DNA of 35,248 bases from Gammaproteobacteria bacterium UBA4475. Its GTDB lineage: Bacteria; Pseudomonadota; Gammaproteobacteria; Pseudomonadales; Azotimanducaceae. Within the stretch, counting starts at the first letter, position 1, and each line of letters opens with the position of its first letter. The translations under genes were made by a program, and so were the position numbers. The stretch is from NCBI GenBank assembly GCA_002389265.1, contig DGOD01000154.1, forward strand, positions 1 through 35,248, in the 5' to 3' direction. Below are positions 1-9,394 of this stretch, piece after piece. The notes under the pieces are model-generated. The model made no database searches and was not told the DNA's origin. It saw only the letters and a program-made list of their open reading frames with translations.

Positions 1-28
1 CTTAGTTTTGCGCCTAGGGTGACTGTGG

Positions 29-38
29 TATATTCCAC
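29..38 (+). promoter_or_regulatory. Possible -10 element with overlapping dyad upstream of the MFS gene
   Basis: A TATATT hexamer lies at 29-34. The flanking GTGG (25-28) and CCAC (35-38) form short inverted arms around it. A weak TTGCGC at 8-13 could be a -35 box, but the 15-base spacer is short. The arrangement would suit a repressor site over the -10 of the MFS-FMO unit. This is weak pattern evidence only. Confidence 0.22.
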
Positions 39-77
39 GCACAATAAAAAAACCTAGAAACCAGATTCTGGAGGCTC

Positions 78-1370
78 ATGCAACAACCCGTTGAAGCACC
101 CGTCATAATTACCAAACGCTACCGCAACTACGCCCTGTTTGTGCTAACCCTGGTGTTCACCTCGAGCCACGTAGATCGACAAATTGTCGGCATCCTATTA
201 CAACCGATCAAGAATGATCTAGGCGCATCAGATACGCAGATGGGGTTTTTGGTCGGTCTGACCTTTGCCATTTTTTATGCCACCCTAGGCATGCCCATCG
301 CCATGCTTGCGGATCGAGGCAATCGGCGCAACATTATCGCGATTGCGATAACAATATGGAGCGCGATGACCATCGCCTGCGGCTTTGCCACTTCATTTTT
401 TCAGCTTGCGCTGACTCGAATCGGTGTCGGTATTGGCGAGGCTGGCTCCAACCCACCTTCGCATTCGTTGATTTCCGACTACTTTCCTATTGAACAACGC
501 TCAACGGCAATGGCGGTTTTTGCTGTGGGTGTGAACCTGGGTCTGCTATTTGCCTATATTGGCGGCGGCTGGATGAGCCAGCATCTGGGCTGGCGTACCG
601 CGTTTTTTGTGGTCGGCGCGCCGGGGTTGCTCATCGCTCTTATTGTCAGATTCACCTTGATCGAGCCTGCTCGAGGCGCCGCAGAGAAAACCGTGCAGAC
701 CAATACAACACCGCCGTCATTCATGGCGGTGGCGAGAAACATGTGGGCGACAAAATCCCTGCGCCATGTGGTCGCCGGCGGTTCCCTCGCCGCCTTTGTT
801 GGCTATGGTATGGTCTTATGGCTACCCGCTTACTTCGTCAGATCACACGGTTTATCCCAAACCGAAGTGGGTTTTACCCTTGCATTTCTGTACGGCATCA
901 TCGGCGGTATTGGCACCTTCTGCTCTGGCGTGATCGCCGATCGAATGTCTGCCAGAGATGTGCGTTGGAATCTGTGGGTAGTCGCCATCGGCCTGACCCT
1001 TGTTGTTCCTTTGGCAGTCGCGTCCTTTCTGGTCGAGACAACCTGGTTAGCAATCGCCTTATTCTGCATACCGGCGTTTTGTAGCGGATTTTATATCGGC
1101 CCCGGATTTTCGGCGATTCAAAGCCTGGTACCGGTTCGCATGCGCTCCGTGTCGGCGGCCATCAACCTGTTTTTAACTAACCTGATCGGTCTCGGCATTG
1201 GCCCGCAACTGGTCGGCGTACTCAGTGACTACTTCAAGACAGACTACGGTAACGAGTCCTTACGCTACTCCCTGATGATCTTCGTCTGCATCAATCTGTG
1301 GGCGGCCTTACACTATGCCCTGGCGAATCGTTATATCCGCGAGGATCTGGCGCTGGCTGAGACTCGCTGA
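78..1370 (+). CDS. Spinster-like MFS transporter
   Basis: A 430-residue inner-membrane carrier of the major facilitator superfamily, with about 12 hydrophobic segments. The N-terminal half carries the pattern expected of spinster-type MFS proteins: a DRQ motif after the first helix, the loop 2-3 signature region (about residues 72-86, LADRGNRR) and a GIGEAGSNPP stretch near residue 116. Such proteins are usually proton-coupled carriers of small organic acids or lipid-like solutes; the substrate cannot be read from sequence. A GGAGG ribosome site lies just before the ATG at 78. The stop is three bases before the flavin monooxygenase start, so the two are almost certainly co-transcribed, and the carrier may import that enzyme's substrate. 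Family assignment is strong; the role is inference. Confidence 0.88.
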   Translation: MQQPVEAPVIITKRYRNYALFVLTLVFTSSHVDRQIVGILLQPIKNDLGASDTQMGFLVGLTFAIFYATLGMPIAMLADRGNRRNIIAIAITIWSAMTIACGFATSFFQLALTRIGVGIGEAGSNPPSHSLISDYFPIEQRSTAMAVFAVGVNLGLLFAYIGGGWMSQHLGWRTAFFVVGAPGLLIALIVRFTLIEPARGAAEKTVQTNTTPPSFMAVARNMWATKSLRHVVAGGSLAAFVGYGMVLWLPAYFVRSHGLSQTEVGFTLAFLYGIIGGIGTFCSGVIADRMSARDVRWNLWVVAIGLTLVVPLAVASFLVETTWLAIALFCIPAFCSGFYIGPGFSAIQSLVPVRMRSVSAAINLFLTNLIGLGIGPQLVGVLSDYFKTDYGNESLRYSLMIFVCINLWAALHYALANRYIREDLALAETR

Positions 1371-1373
1371 ACG

Positions 1374-2651
1374 ATGAACACTCGACGAGTCGCCATTATC
1401 GGCGCAGGTGCAGCAGGCCTCGTTGCGGCTCGAGAGTTGATCAGAGTCGGGCACGAGCCCGTGATTTTCGAGCAATCTGCTCGCATCGGTGGCGTCTGGG
1501 TATTTGATCCGGCGATAGATGACGACCCGAGCGGGCGCCAGGCGGACAAACCGGTGTATTCATCGATCTATGCCAGCTTGCGAACTAACCTGCCTCGTGA
1601 CCTCATGGCGTTTCTTGACTATCCATTTGATAGCCAGGGTGGCGGCCAGGATGACTGGCCTCGCTTTCCTCATCATCGGTGCGTGCTGACTTACCTGGAA
1701 AATTTTTGTCGTGACTTCCAGCTCCAAAACTATCTGCGCTGCAATCACAGAATTGTCAGCGTCAGACCTGAAAGTAATTCCTGGCAAGTCACCTGGGACC
1801 TTGCTGATCATTCGCTGACAACCGAAACCTTTGATGCAGTCATGGTCTGTAACGGTCACTATTCCCAGCCCCGAGTGCCACATCTGCCCGGAATTGAGCA
1901 TTTTAAAGGTCGTATCATCCATAGCCACAACTACCGCGACGCGAAGGCCTACCAGGATCAACGCGTGGTTCTCTGGGGGGCCGCGGCATCAGGAGCCGAT
2001 ATCTCTCGCGAAATCGCGACCACAGCAGCTAAGGTAGATTGGTGCGGCCAGGCACTGGCGGGCAGGCAGGCATCGGTCCTGCCCAACCCGGTTCACACTC
2101 ACGGCGAACCCATCGGCTTTGATCCTCAGGGCGACCTCGTGCTCAGCGATGCCGAGCGACTCACTGACATTGATGTATTGATGTTTTGTACTGGCTACGA
2201 ATACCAATTTCCCTTCCTGAGTAACGACATCGTCAGCGTCGAAGACAACTGGGTGAGTCCGCTCTATCAGGATCTTGTCGTGCCGGCCTATCCAACCCTG
2301 GCATTCATCGGCCTGCCTTACTTAATCGTGCCATTTCCCTTATTTGAGATCCAGGCGCGCTGGTTTGCTCGCTGGCTTGCCGGCCAATTCAACCTGCCGG
2401 AACAAAGGCAAATGGAAGCGGACCAACGGGCCCATGTGCAAAGCCTTCGTGACGCAGGCATTAAAACTCGACACTTCCACAAGTTGGCAGAAAAACAGAC
2501 CGACTACTTCAACCGGCTCAGCGCCCAGTGCGGTGAGCCCCCCTTAGCTGAATGGTTTTCAAATTTAACCCTACTGGCACAACAAGCTCGCTTAGCCAGC
2601 CCCAATACTTTCCGAGACGTGCCTTTAAGTGACGAAAAAACGCCAGGGTGA
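1374..2651 (+). CDS. Flavin-containing monooxygenase (FMO/BVMO class B type)
   Basis: A 425-residue FAD- and NADPH-dependent monooxygenase. The FAD Rossmann motif GAGAAG is at residues 10-15, with Glu33 ending the second strand. The FMO fingerprint FxGxxxHxxxY is present as F177, G179, H183 and Y187. The second dinucleotide motif is G202-AAAS-G207, in which the middle glycine of GxGxxG is Ala. Enzymes of this class oxygenate soft N or S atoms, or insert oxygen next to ketones. The FMO rather than Baeyer-Villiger spelling (Tyr, not Trp-Pro/Asp) favours heteroatom oxidation. It starts three bases after the MFS stop, and a serine hydrolase follows after 78 bases. It does not look like marine trimethylamine monooxygenase, but I cannot exclude a related amine or sulfide substrate. 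Confidence 0.87.
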   Translation: MNTRRVAIIGAGAAGLVAARELIRVGHEPVIFEQSARIGGVWVFDPAIDDDPSGRQADKPVYSSIYASLRTNLPRDLMAFLDYPFDSQGGGQDDWPRFPHHRCVLTYLENFCRDFQLQNYLRCNHRIVSVRPESNSWQVTWDLADHSLTTETFDAVMVCNGHYSQPRVPHLPGIEHFKGRIIHSHNYRDAKAYQDQRVVLWGAAASGADISREIATTAAKVDWCGQALAGRQASVLPNPVHTHGEPIGFDPQGDLVLSDAERLTDIDVLMFCTGYEYQFPFLSNDIVSVEDNWVSPLYQDLVVPAYPTLAFIGLPYLIVPFPLFEIQARWFARWLAGQFNLPEQRQMEADQRAHVQSLRDAGIKTRHFHKLAEKQTDYFNRLSAQCGEPPLAEWFSNLTLLAQQARLASPNTFRDVPLSDEKTPG

Positions 2652-2729
2652 TTAGCTCTTGGCGACTGGCATTACTCATCACGCCGTTAGTGTTAGTATC
2701 CACCAGATTTCTACTCCAAATAAGGTACT

Positions 2730-3896
2730 GTGGCGAAAATGGACATCACTATTCAAGGCGAGGTAGCAACGGGCTTCGAAGCGGTCAAACAGACCTTCCA
2801 GGATCTATGGCTAGATGTTGAAGTGGGCGCCAGCTTTTGCGCTTACTACCAGGGTGAGAAAGTCGTCGATCTTTGGGGTGGCTTTACGGATCCAGAGATG
2901 ACTCAGCCCTGGCAGGCAGACACCCTGGTCAACGTTTATTCCACCACTAAAGGCATGGCGGCGCTGGCACTGGCGGTACTGGTTGATGAAGGCAAGATCA
3001 ACTATGCGGATACCGTCTGCCAACACTGGCCCGAATTCGGCGCGGCAGGTAAGCAGAACGTTACTGTTGCCCAAATGTTATCTCACCAAGCCGGCCTGTG
3101 TGGCATAGAAACCCGAATCGAAGTGGCAGACCTTTATGATTGGCAAAAAATGACTAACCTATTGGCCGCCCAACGTCCCTTATGGCCACTTGGCGAAGGC
3201 ACAGGCTATCACGCGGTCACCTGGGGCTATTTGCCCGGCGAGCTCATCCGCCGGATCACAGGCAAGAGCTTGGGACAATTCTTCAACGAGAAAATCGCGG
3301 CGCCGTTGAACGCCGACTTTTATATTGGCCTGCCAAGCTCAGAACTCGCCCGCTGCGCGGCCATGATCGGGCCCAATCGCGCCCGCAAGCAACCAGCCCC
3401 AGGCCCCAAGGTCAGCGCCCCGCCACTTTTTGCCATAGCCCAACAAAACCCAGTCATCAGCCCCTTTCGTGATGTCAGCAATGCAGCCTGGCGCCAGGCT
3501 GAAATCCCCGCTGCCAATGGTCAGGCCAATGCGAGAGGCATCGCCAAAATCTATTCAACTTTAGCCATGGGCGGCCAATTTCAAGGCGGCCAACTTATCA
3601 GTCAAAAGGCACTTCAAGCTGCAACACAGTTAGAGATCGATTCGCCGGTTGACCGTGTGTTAAATAAACCCATGCACTGGGCAAGAGGCTTTATGCGCAA
3701 TAGTCGACAGGAATTCGGCCCTCACGAGCAGGCTTTCGGCCATGATGGCGCAGGCGGATCCACGGGTTTTGCGGATCCTGTCGAGCGGGTGGCCATCGGT
3801 TATGCCATGAACCAAATGCGCAGCGATGGTGATGCTGTACCAAGGGCGACCCTGCTATCGCGGGTTGTTTATGATTGCATCGCAAAGCTAGTCTAA
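2730..3896 (+). CDS. Serine hydrolase, beta-lactamase / EstB-like esterase family
   Basis: A 388-residue protein of the class C beta-lactamase/DD-peptidase fold, close in style to family VIII carboxylesterases. The catalytic SxxK is S71-TT-K74. Tyr160 (YHAVTWG) fits the general-base tyrosine. The late glycine-rich HDGAGGS segment at about 338-344 replaces the KTG box. There is no signal peptide, so it is probably cytoplasmic, which favours an esterase or amidase over a secreted beta-lactamase. The GTG at 2730 follows AAGG by a good distance; an ATG three codons later (2739) is the alternative. It sits 78 bases downstream of the monooxygenase on the same strand and may cleave an ester made or exposed there. 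That link is inference. Confidence 0.85.
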   Translation: MAKMDITIQGEVATGFEAVKQTFQDLWLDVEVGASFCAYYQGEKVVDLWGGFTDPEMTQPWQADTLVNVYSTTKGMAALALAVLVDEGKINYADTVCQHWPEFGAAGKQNVTVAQMLSHQAGLCGIETRIEVADLYDWQKMTNLLAAQRPLWPLGEGTGYHAVTWGYLPGELIRRITGKSLGQFFNEKIAAPLNADFYIGLPSSELARCAAMIGPNRARKQPAPGPKVSAPPLFAIAQQNPVISPFRDVSNAAWRQAEIPAANGQANARGIAKIYSTLAMGGQFQGGQLISQKALQAATQLEIDSPVDRVLNKPMHWARGFMRNSRQEFGPHEQAFGHDGAGGSTGFADPVERVAIGYAMNQMRSDGDAVPRATLLSRVVYDCIAKLV

Positions 3897-3936
3897 CCTT
3901 CACGTTGCCATCTAGAACGAGCGCCAAGAGACGTAA

Positions 3937-4119
3937 TTAGCCAACGGACTTCGACCAGGCTACGGTCAAACCATTAGTTAGACCTAGGACAAACATTACA
4001 CTTCCTAACATTGTCGGCCCATAAAAGTTGGCGCCCGTGATAACGCCGGTGCTCGACATTATGGATGCAGTGATGTCTATGCCCAAGACCTTGAGCAAAA
4101 TGTGGCCCTTAGCCACCAA
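3937..4119 (-). CDS. Possible small membrane protein downstream of mscS
   Basis: A 60-codon frame from a TTG at 4119, or GTG at 4116, lies 33 bases after the MscS stop on the same strand. The product is short and glycine-rich, with one likely membrane segment in its second half (from GPTMLG to TVAW). No convincing ribosome site precedes it and I recognise no family. The composition is protein-like, so I list it, but it may be chance coding in the 256-base space between convergent genes. Confidence 0.2.
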   Translation of the reverse strand: MVAKGHILLKVLGIDITASIMSSTGVITGANFYGPTMLGSVMFVLGLTNGLTVAWSKSVG

Positions 4120-4152
4120 GGAAGTCTCAGCTTGGAGACAGGACGGTTGAGC

Positions 4153-4989
4153 TCACGCTTTGGAACCCTGGTAGAGATGCACATCCGTTTGTGGAAACGG
4201 AATACTGATTCCCGCTGCATCGAACGCTAACTTAGTATTTTCCGTTAGATCGAACAATACGGGCCAGTAGTTCGCCGCCTCTACCCAAGAACGGGTCGTA
4301 ATATCCACCGAACTGTCACCCAGTGTTGAAATCACAATCAGAGGCAGCGGGTCTTTAAGAATCCGTTCATCCGCTTCAATCAAATCACGAAGAATGTCCT
4401 TCGCTTGACGCAGATCATCGTCATAGCCAATGCTAAAAATAATGTCGACTCGTCGCGTGGCTTGTGCCGAGAAATTCGTAATGGCACTGTTCGAAACCGC
4501 TCCGTTCGGGATGATGATCGTTTTGTTATCACCCGTAGTCATGATGGTGTGAAATATGCCAATTTCTCGGACGGTTCCCATATGTCCTTGCGCATCGATA
4601 AAGTCGCCGATTTTGTAAGGCTTGAACAGCAAGATAAGTACACCACCGGCAAAGTTCGCCAAACTACCCTGCAAAGCCAGACCAACAGCTAAGCCGGCCG
4701 CACCGAGGACAGCGATAAACGAGGTCGTTTCGATGCCAATCATGGAGGCCACACTGATGATCAATAAGCCCTTGAGGCCAATACCTATCAAGCTCAGCAG
4801 AAACTTCTGCAAGGTTGCCTCTACCTCAGCACGAGAAAAAGCGCTGTGTGCTCCCGCCAGAATGCCTTTTATCACCCATAAGCCAACAAACAACGTCACC
4901 AGGGCGAGGACCAGTTGCGGCGCATAAGTGATGACCATCGAAATGGCCGCATCAGTGTATTTATCCACCGGCAATAACTCTAGTTCCAT
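4153..4989 (-). CDS. mscS: Small-conductance mechanosensitive channel, MscS family
   Basis: A 278-residue channel that opens under membrane tension to release solutes on osmotic downshock. Three membrane helices are visible at about residues 16-42, 62-85 and 90-125. The third is the pore helix with Gly/Ala packing (GAAGLAVGLALQGSLANF), followed by the FKPYKIGDFI start of the beta domain and the PNG motif at 161-163. Length is as expected for the short E. coli MscS type. AAGGA lies nine bases before the ATG. It is transcribed divergently from the peptide transporter and convergently with the serine hydrolase, so it is probably monocistronic apart from the doubtful small frame downstream. Confidence 0.93.
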   Translation of the reverse strand: MELELLPVDKYTDAAISMVITYAPQLVLALVTLFVGLWVIKGILAGAHSAFSRAEVEATLQKFLLSLIGIGLKGLLIISVASMIGIETTSFIAVLGAAGLAVGLALQGSLANFAGGVLILLFKPYKIGDFIDAQGHMGTVREIGIFHTIMTTGDNKTIIIPNGAVSNSAITNFSAQATRRVDIIFSIGYDDDLRQAKDILRDLIEADERILKDPLPLIVISTLGDSSVDITTRSWVEAANYWPVLFDLTENTKLAFDAAGISIPFPQTDVHLYQGSKA

Positions 4990-5259
4990 GGTCGCTGTTC
5001 CTTATGTGTTCAATTCACCAACAATCGCAAGGTTACCTCAAGTTTGCGCTAAACAACCAGTCTTGTCCGTCACATAAAACGGCGAAACCCAACATGCTAT
5101 ATACATTATGCGCCTTTTATCAGACGCCGGTTTGTGGCAACATCCGCGCACCAGTACAAGCTGTGCACAGATAATCCAAACGTCTCACCCAGGCGACTTT
5201 TGATTCAGGGAGATCAAAAATCTCTTCACTACAGCACAACGGACATTGACCAACGTACT

Positions 5260-6282
5260 ATGCGTGATTATTTCTTTAGAAGATTATTGCTCATCTTACC
5301 GACGCTAGTCGGCGTGACGATTATTGTCTTTGCCATTACTCGCCTGGTACCAGGCGGGCCGTTGGAACGGGCCATCATGGAATCACAGCAGATGAATGCC
5401 TCCACGGGCATCAGCACCCAGGTGGCCGGTGAAGGCATGGCACTATCAGAATCACAACTGGCTCGATTAAAAGAATATTATGGCTTCGACAAGCCGATCT
5501 TCGAGAGTTATCTGGACTGGGTCAGCAAGGTAGCGCAAGGCGACCTGGGCTCCTCCTATCGTTACAACGAACCCGTATGGGACGTGATCAGCGACCGCTT
5601 CCCTGTCTCCCTATATTACGGCCTTGTCACGCTAATCATCACCTACGCCGTCAGCATTCCGTTAGGTGTTGTTAAGGCCATCAAACACAAAACTCCCGTT
5701 GACACCATCACTTCGATATTGATTTTTGTTGGCTATGCAGTACCCGGCTATGTCCTTGGCGCCCTACTATTACTGTACTTCTCAGTCCGTCTGGAATGGT
5801 TTCCCATGGGTGGCTTCGTGAGCATGCGCTTCGATGACCTGACTCTCTGGGGCAAGGTGATGGACCTGATCAACCATTCCGTACTGCCGTTGATTTGCTA
5901 CCTGATCGGTGCCTTCGCCTTCACCACCTTATTGCTGAAGAACCACCTGATGGACAATCTCGCATCAGACTACATCCGCACAGCCATCGCCAAAGGCGTG
6001 TCATTTCGTCGTGCGGTTACTGGACATGCCATGCGCAATTCGCTGATTCCTATTGCCACCACGTTTGGTCAAAACATTGGCTTACTGGTCGGGGGGTCAT
6101 TCCTCATCGAAACCGTGTTTGACATTAACGGCTTTGGTTTGCTCGGCCTGACTGCAGTGCTCGACCGCGACTACCCGGTAGTCATGGGTGTCGTTTTATT
6201 GACCAGCTTTTTGCTTCTGATAGGCAATATTATCTCTGACTTTCTGGTCGCCCTGGTCGACCCCAGGATTCGTTTTCAATGA
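5260..6282 (+). CDS. yejB: Peptide ABC transporter permease, YejB-like
   Basis: A 340-residue inner-membrane permease of the OppB/DppB superfamily, closest in pattern to YejB (microcin C/peptide uptake). It starts with the typical RRLLLILPTLVGVTIIVF helix and then LVPGGP. The C-terminal half has five further helices and the cytoplasmic EAA-type loop (SDYIRTAIAKGVSFRRA). I chose the ATG at 5260 because family members begin just before this helix. An upstream in-frame GTG at 5134 would add 42 polar residues without any ribosome site. No strong Shine-Dalgarno precedes 5260 either, so the start is moderately certain. It is the first gene of a five-gene transporter operon; a possible extended -10 (TGCTATATA) lies at 5095-5103. 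Confidence 0.88.
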   Translation: MRDYFFRRLLLILPTLVGVTIIVFAITRLVPGGPLERAIMESQQMNASTGISTQVAGEGMALSESQLARLKEYYGFDKPIFESYLDWVSKVAQGDLGSSYRYNEPVWDVISDRFPVSLYYGLVTLIITYAVSIPLGVVKAIKHKTPVDTITSILIFVGYAVPGYVLGALLLLYFSVRLEWFPMGGFVSMRFDDLTLWGKVMDLINHSVLPLICYLIGAFAFTTLLLKNHLMDNLASDYIRTAIAKGVSFRRAVTGHAMRNSLIPIATTFGQNIGLLVGGSFLIETVFDINGFGLLGLTAVLDRDYPVVMGVVLLTSFLLLIGNIISDFLVALVDPRIRFQ

Positions 6283-6295
6283 TCGGCCGTAGCCC

Positions 6296-7363
6296 ATGTT
6301 GAGTCTAAACCCCCAGACCCAAAAAAAATTGCGGCGCTTTCGCGGGATCAAGCGAGGCTACTACAGCTTTCTGATTCTGGCTGGCCTGATGCTGCTGACC
6401 TCCATTGGCGAACTACTGGTGAACAACCGCGCCCTGCTCGTCTCCTATGAAGATACCTGGTATTTTCCAACCTATACCGACTTCCACCCGGGTACTGACT
6501 TTGGCTTAACCTACGGCTACGAAACTAACTATCGTGATCTTCAGCAGACATTTGAGCAGGCTGACAACGGCGATTTTGTGATCATGCCGCTGATTCCCTA
6601 TAGCGCCTTTGAGAACCATGCGCCTGGCGGCATCTACAAACCACTGCCGCCCACCCTCGAACTCAAGCACTACCTGGGGACTGATACCACGAGTCGCGAT
6701 ATATTAGCCCGCCTGTTTTACGGCACTCGTATCGCCTTAATGTTTTCCATCGCGTTCATGGTCTGGGTTTACGTGATAGGCATCAGCATCGGCTGCGCAA
6801 TGGGTTACTTTGGCGGGGTCTTCGATCTCATTTTCCAGCGTTTGATTGAAATATGGTCAAATATTCCGTTCCTGTACACAGTCATCATCGTGTTTTCGGT
6901 GATACCGTCAACCTTTGCCGTTGCCACGCGGATCGGCATTTTATTGACCGTGATGGTGCTATTTTCCTGGCCTGGCATGACCTATTACATGCGCACCGAA
7001 ACCTACAAAGAAAAGACCCGAGACTATATAGCCGCGGCGCGCATTATCGGCGCCAGCGATAGTCGAATCATCTTTAACCATATTCTACCGAACGTCATGT
7101 CGACCCTCGTGACTTATATGCCATTCACAATCGTTGGCGCCATCGGCGCGATTACCGCCCTGGACTTTCTGGGCTTCGGCCTGCCTGCGCCGACGCCGAG
7201 TCTGGGCGAATTGCTCAAACAAGGCACTGCGAACCTGCGTACAGCACCTTGGATCGTCACATCAGCATTTCTGACCCTGGTCACATTGTTGACGCTGGTC
7301 ACATTTATCGGCGAGGCAGTGCGGGAATCCTTTGATCCAAAGAAATTTACGGTTTACAAATAA
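6296..7363 (+). CDS. yejE: Peptide ABC transporter permease, YejE-like
   Basis: A 355-residue second permease of the importer, 13 bases after the first. It has the YejE layout: an N-terminal helix (about 24-42), then a long periplasmic insertion of some 90 residues containing SYEDTWYFP and PLIPYS. The conserved LGTDTTSRDILARLFYG box follows, then a DppC-type transmembrane domain with the EAA loop RDYIAAARIIGASDSRII. The insertion is what separates YejE from ordinary OppC/DppC proteins. Together with the YejB-like subunit it forms the translocation pore. The next gene, the binding protein, starts 39 bases on. Confidence 0.88.
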   Translation: MLSLNPQTQKKLRRFRGIKRGYYSFLILAGLMLLTSIGELLVNNRALLVSYEDTWYFPTYTDFHPGTDFGLTYGYETNYRDLQQTFEQADNGDFVIMPLIPYSAFENHAPGGIYKPLPPTLELKHYLGTDTTSRDILARLFYGTRIALMFSIAFMVWVYVIGISIGCAMGYFGGVFDLIFQRLIEIWSNIPFLYTVIIVFSVIPSTFAVATRIGILLTVMVLFSWPGMTYYMRTETYKEKTRDYIAAARIIGASDSRIIFNHILPNVMSTLVTYMPFTIVGAIGAITALDFLGFGLPAPTPSLGELLKQGTANLRTAPWIVTSAFLTLVTLLTLVTFIGEAVRESFDPKKFTVYK

Positions 7364-7402
7364 CAAGCCCTTAGTAACGGCTATCATTAATCGAGGTTAA
7401 CT

Positions 7403-9361
7403 ATGCACACCACTACCAGTCGACACCTTTTCGGCGTGCTCTTGCTTGGTTTTCTCCTCAGTGCCTGCGGTGGCGCTGAAGAGTCTCAGTCCACAGACGC
7501 GACACTAGCCCCCGATAATCGTCAGGAAGTGCAGGACTACTACGCCGCGCGGCCCGACTTTTTCAGTTTCAAGACCCTGGCCGATTTACCCGCTGATCTG
7601 GACTGGCAAGACGGTATGGACTTGCCCGAAATCGGCTCTGACCAGGCTATAAAAGGTGGAACTGAATACAGCCAAATTGGAGATTTCCCAAGAACTCTAC
7701 GCACCGCTGGGCCGGATTCTAACGGCTCTTTTCGCCCCTGGATCCTCGACTACACCAGCCTCGGGCTGGCCCATCGTCACCCTGACAAATTCGACTTCTA
7801 CCCCGCGCTGGCCGAATCCTGGGCAGTGGATACCGACAACAAAACGATTTACGCCAAATTGAACCCCAATGCCCGCTGGTCTGACGGCGAACCAGTGACG
7901 GCAGAAGATTTCATGTTTATGTTTTTCATTTTTCAATCCGACTATATCGTCGCACCCTGGTACAAGAACTGGTACAGCACCCAATATACGAATATTACCC
8001 AGTACGATGATCTGACGTTCTCCATCACCATCCCAGAGGCAAAGCCCGACATGGACTCTCGGGTACTTGAACTGCGGCCCATGCCTCGCCACTTCTACCA
8101 AGAGCTAGGGGATGACTATGTCGACCGCTATCAATGGCGCTTCCAACCTACTACTGGCCCTTACATCATCAAGGACAAGGACATCAAAAAAGGGACCTCT
8201 ATCGCCCTGACGAGATTGAAGGACTGGTGGGCGATCGACAATAAGTTTTGGAAAAACCGCTACAACCTCGACAAAATTCAACTGACGGTCATTCGGGATT
8301 CTGCCAAGGTATTCGAGGCCTTTAAAAAAGGCGACATCGATCAGTTCGGTCTTAACTTGGCGGAGTACTGGTACGATAAATTGCCGAACACAGACGTCGA
8401 TGTGGAACATGGCTATATCCAAAAGTCGATCTTCTATAATCAGAAGCCAAGACCCACCTACGGCCTCTGGCTCAATACGTCGAAACCCTTACTCGACAAT
8501 CAGGATGTCCGCATTGGCATCAATTACGCGATCAATTGGCAACTCGTGATAGACCGGTTTTTCCGTGGCGACTACTCCCGGCTGCAGACCTCCTCAGACG
8601 GTTATGGTGAATTCAGCCACCCTACACTGAGCGCCAGAGAATTTAATATCGACAAGGCCCTGGCCCATTTTGCTAAAGCTGGGTTTACCGAACGTGACGA
8701 GAACGGCATTCTCATCAATGCGCAAGGACAGAAGTTGGCATTCACCCTGTCTTCCGGTTACGAGAATCTCAAAGATGTCATCACCATCTTGAAGGAAGAG
8801 GCATTAAAAACAGGACTTGAACTGCGAGTTGAAATTCTGGACGGTACAGCGGGCTGGAAAAAAGTGCAGGAAAAACAGCACGACATTCATTTCTCTGCGT
8901 TCAACACCTCGCTCGAAATGTATCCGCGTTTCTGGGAAACCTATCACTCCGATAATGCCTATGATGATGCGTTCCTTGAGGACGGCAGTGTCAATCCAGT
9001 TCGCAAGTTAAAAACCCAGACTAATAACCTCGAAGCCATTGCCATATTTGAAATGGACAAGCTGATTGACGCTTACCGCGCCTCCTCGGATAAGGCAGAA
9101 ATGATCAGCCTGGCGCACAAGATGACTGAGATGCATCACGACTACGGCTCTTTCGTTCCCGGTTTTTATCAGCCATTTTATCGCCTCGGCCACTGGCGCT
9201 GGGTCCGTTACCCTGAATTTTTCAACCATAAACATTCGGGCTCGGCTACCCAGTATCATGTGCACTGGATAGATCCGGTGATGCGCGCCGAAACGCTGGA
9301 AGCCCAGAAAACCGGCACCTCATTCGGCCCGGCAATCCGCACTTTTGATCAATACAAATGA
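7403..9361 (+). CDS. yejA: Peptide-binding lipoprotein, YejA-like (SBP family 5)
   Basis: A 652-residue extracytoplasmic solute-binding protein of family SBP_bac_5. The N-terminus is a lipoprotein signal ending in LLSAC (Cys22), so the mature protein should be anchored in the membrane. The family blocks are present: the FYPALAESWAV region, NARWSDGEPVTAEDF, a TTGPYII segment and a DVRIGINYAINW block. GAGG precedes the ATG by seven bases. Length exceeds DppA/OppA (about 530-545) and fits the larger YejA group. It sits third in the operon, after both permeases, instead of first as in yejABEF. Ligands are probably oligopeptides or peptide-like compounds; the exact ligand is unknown. Confidence 0.9.
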   Translation: MHTTTSRHLFGVLLLGFLLSACGGAEESQSTDATLAPDNRQEVQDYYAARPDFFSFKTLADLPADLDWQDGMDLPEIGSDQAIKGGTEYSQIGDFPRTLRTAGPDSNGSFRPWILDYTSLGLAHRHPDKFDFYPALAESWAVDTDNKTIYAKLNPNARWSDGEPVTAEDFMFMFFIFQSDYIVAPWYKNWYSTQYTNITQYDDLTFSITIPEAKPDMDSRVLELRPMPRHFYQELGDDYVDRYQWRFQPTTGPYIIKDKDIKKGTSIALTRLKDWWAIDNKFWKNRYNLDKIQLTVIRDSAKVFEAFKKGDIDQFGLNLAEYWYDKLPNTDVDVEHGYIQKSIFYNQKPRPTYGLWLNTSKPLLDNQDVRIGINYAINWQLVIDRFFRGDYSRLQTSSDGYGEFSHPTLSAREFNIDKALAHFAKAGFTERDENGILINAQGQKLAFTLSSGYENLKDVITILKEEALKTGLELRVEILDGTAGWKKVQEKQHDIHFSAFNTSLEMYPRFWETYHSDNAYDDAFLEDGSVNPVRKLKTQTNNLEAIAIFEMDKLIDAYRASSDKAEMISLAHKMTEMHHDYGSFVPGFYQPFYRLGHWRWVRYPEFFNHKHSGSATQYHVHWIDPVMRAETLEAQKTGTSFGPAIRTFDQYK

Positions 9362-9394
9362 TCTTGGGTGACCATTTCCAAAGAGACTCAATCC

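Noticed and set aside
2730..3896. Beta-lactamase resistance gene
   Set aside because: There is no signal peptide, and the motif order fits cytoplasmic EstB-like esterases.
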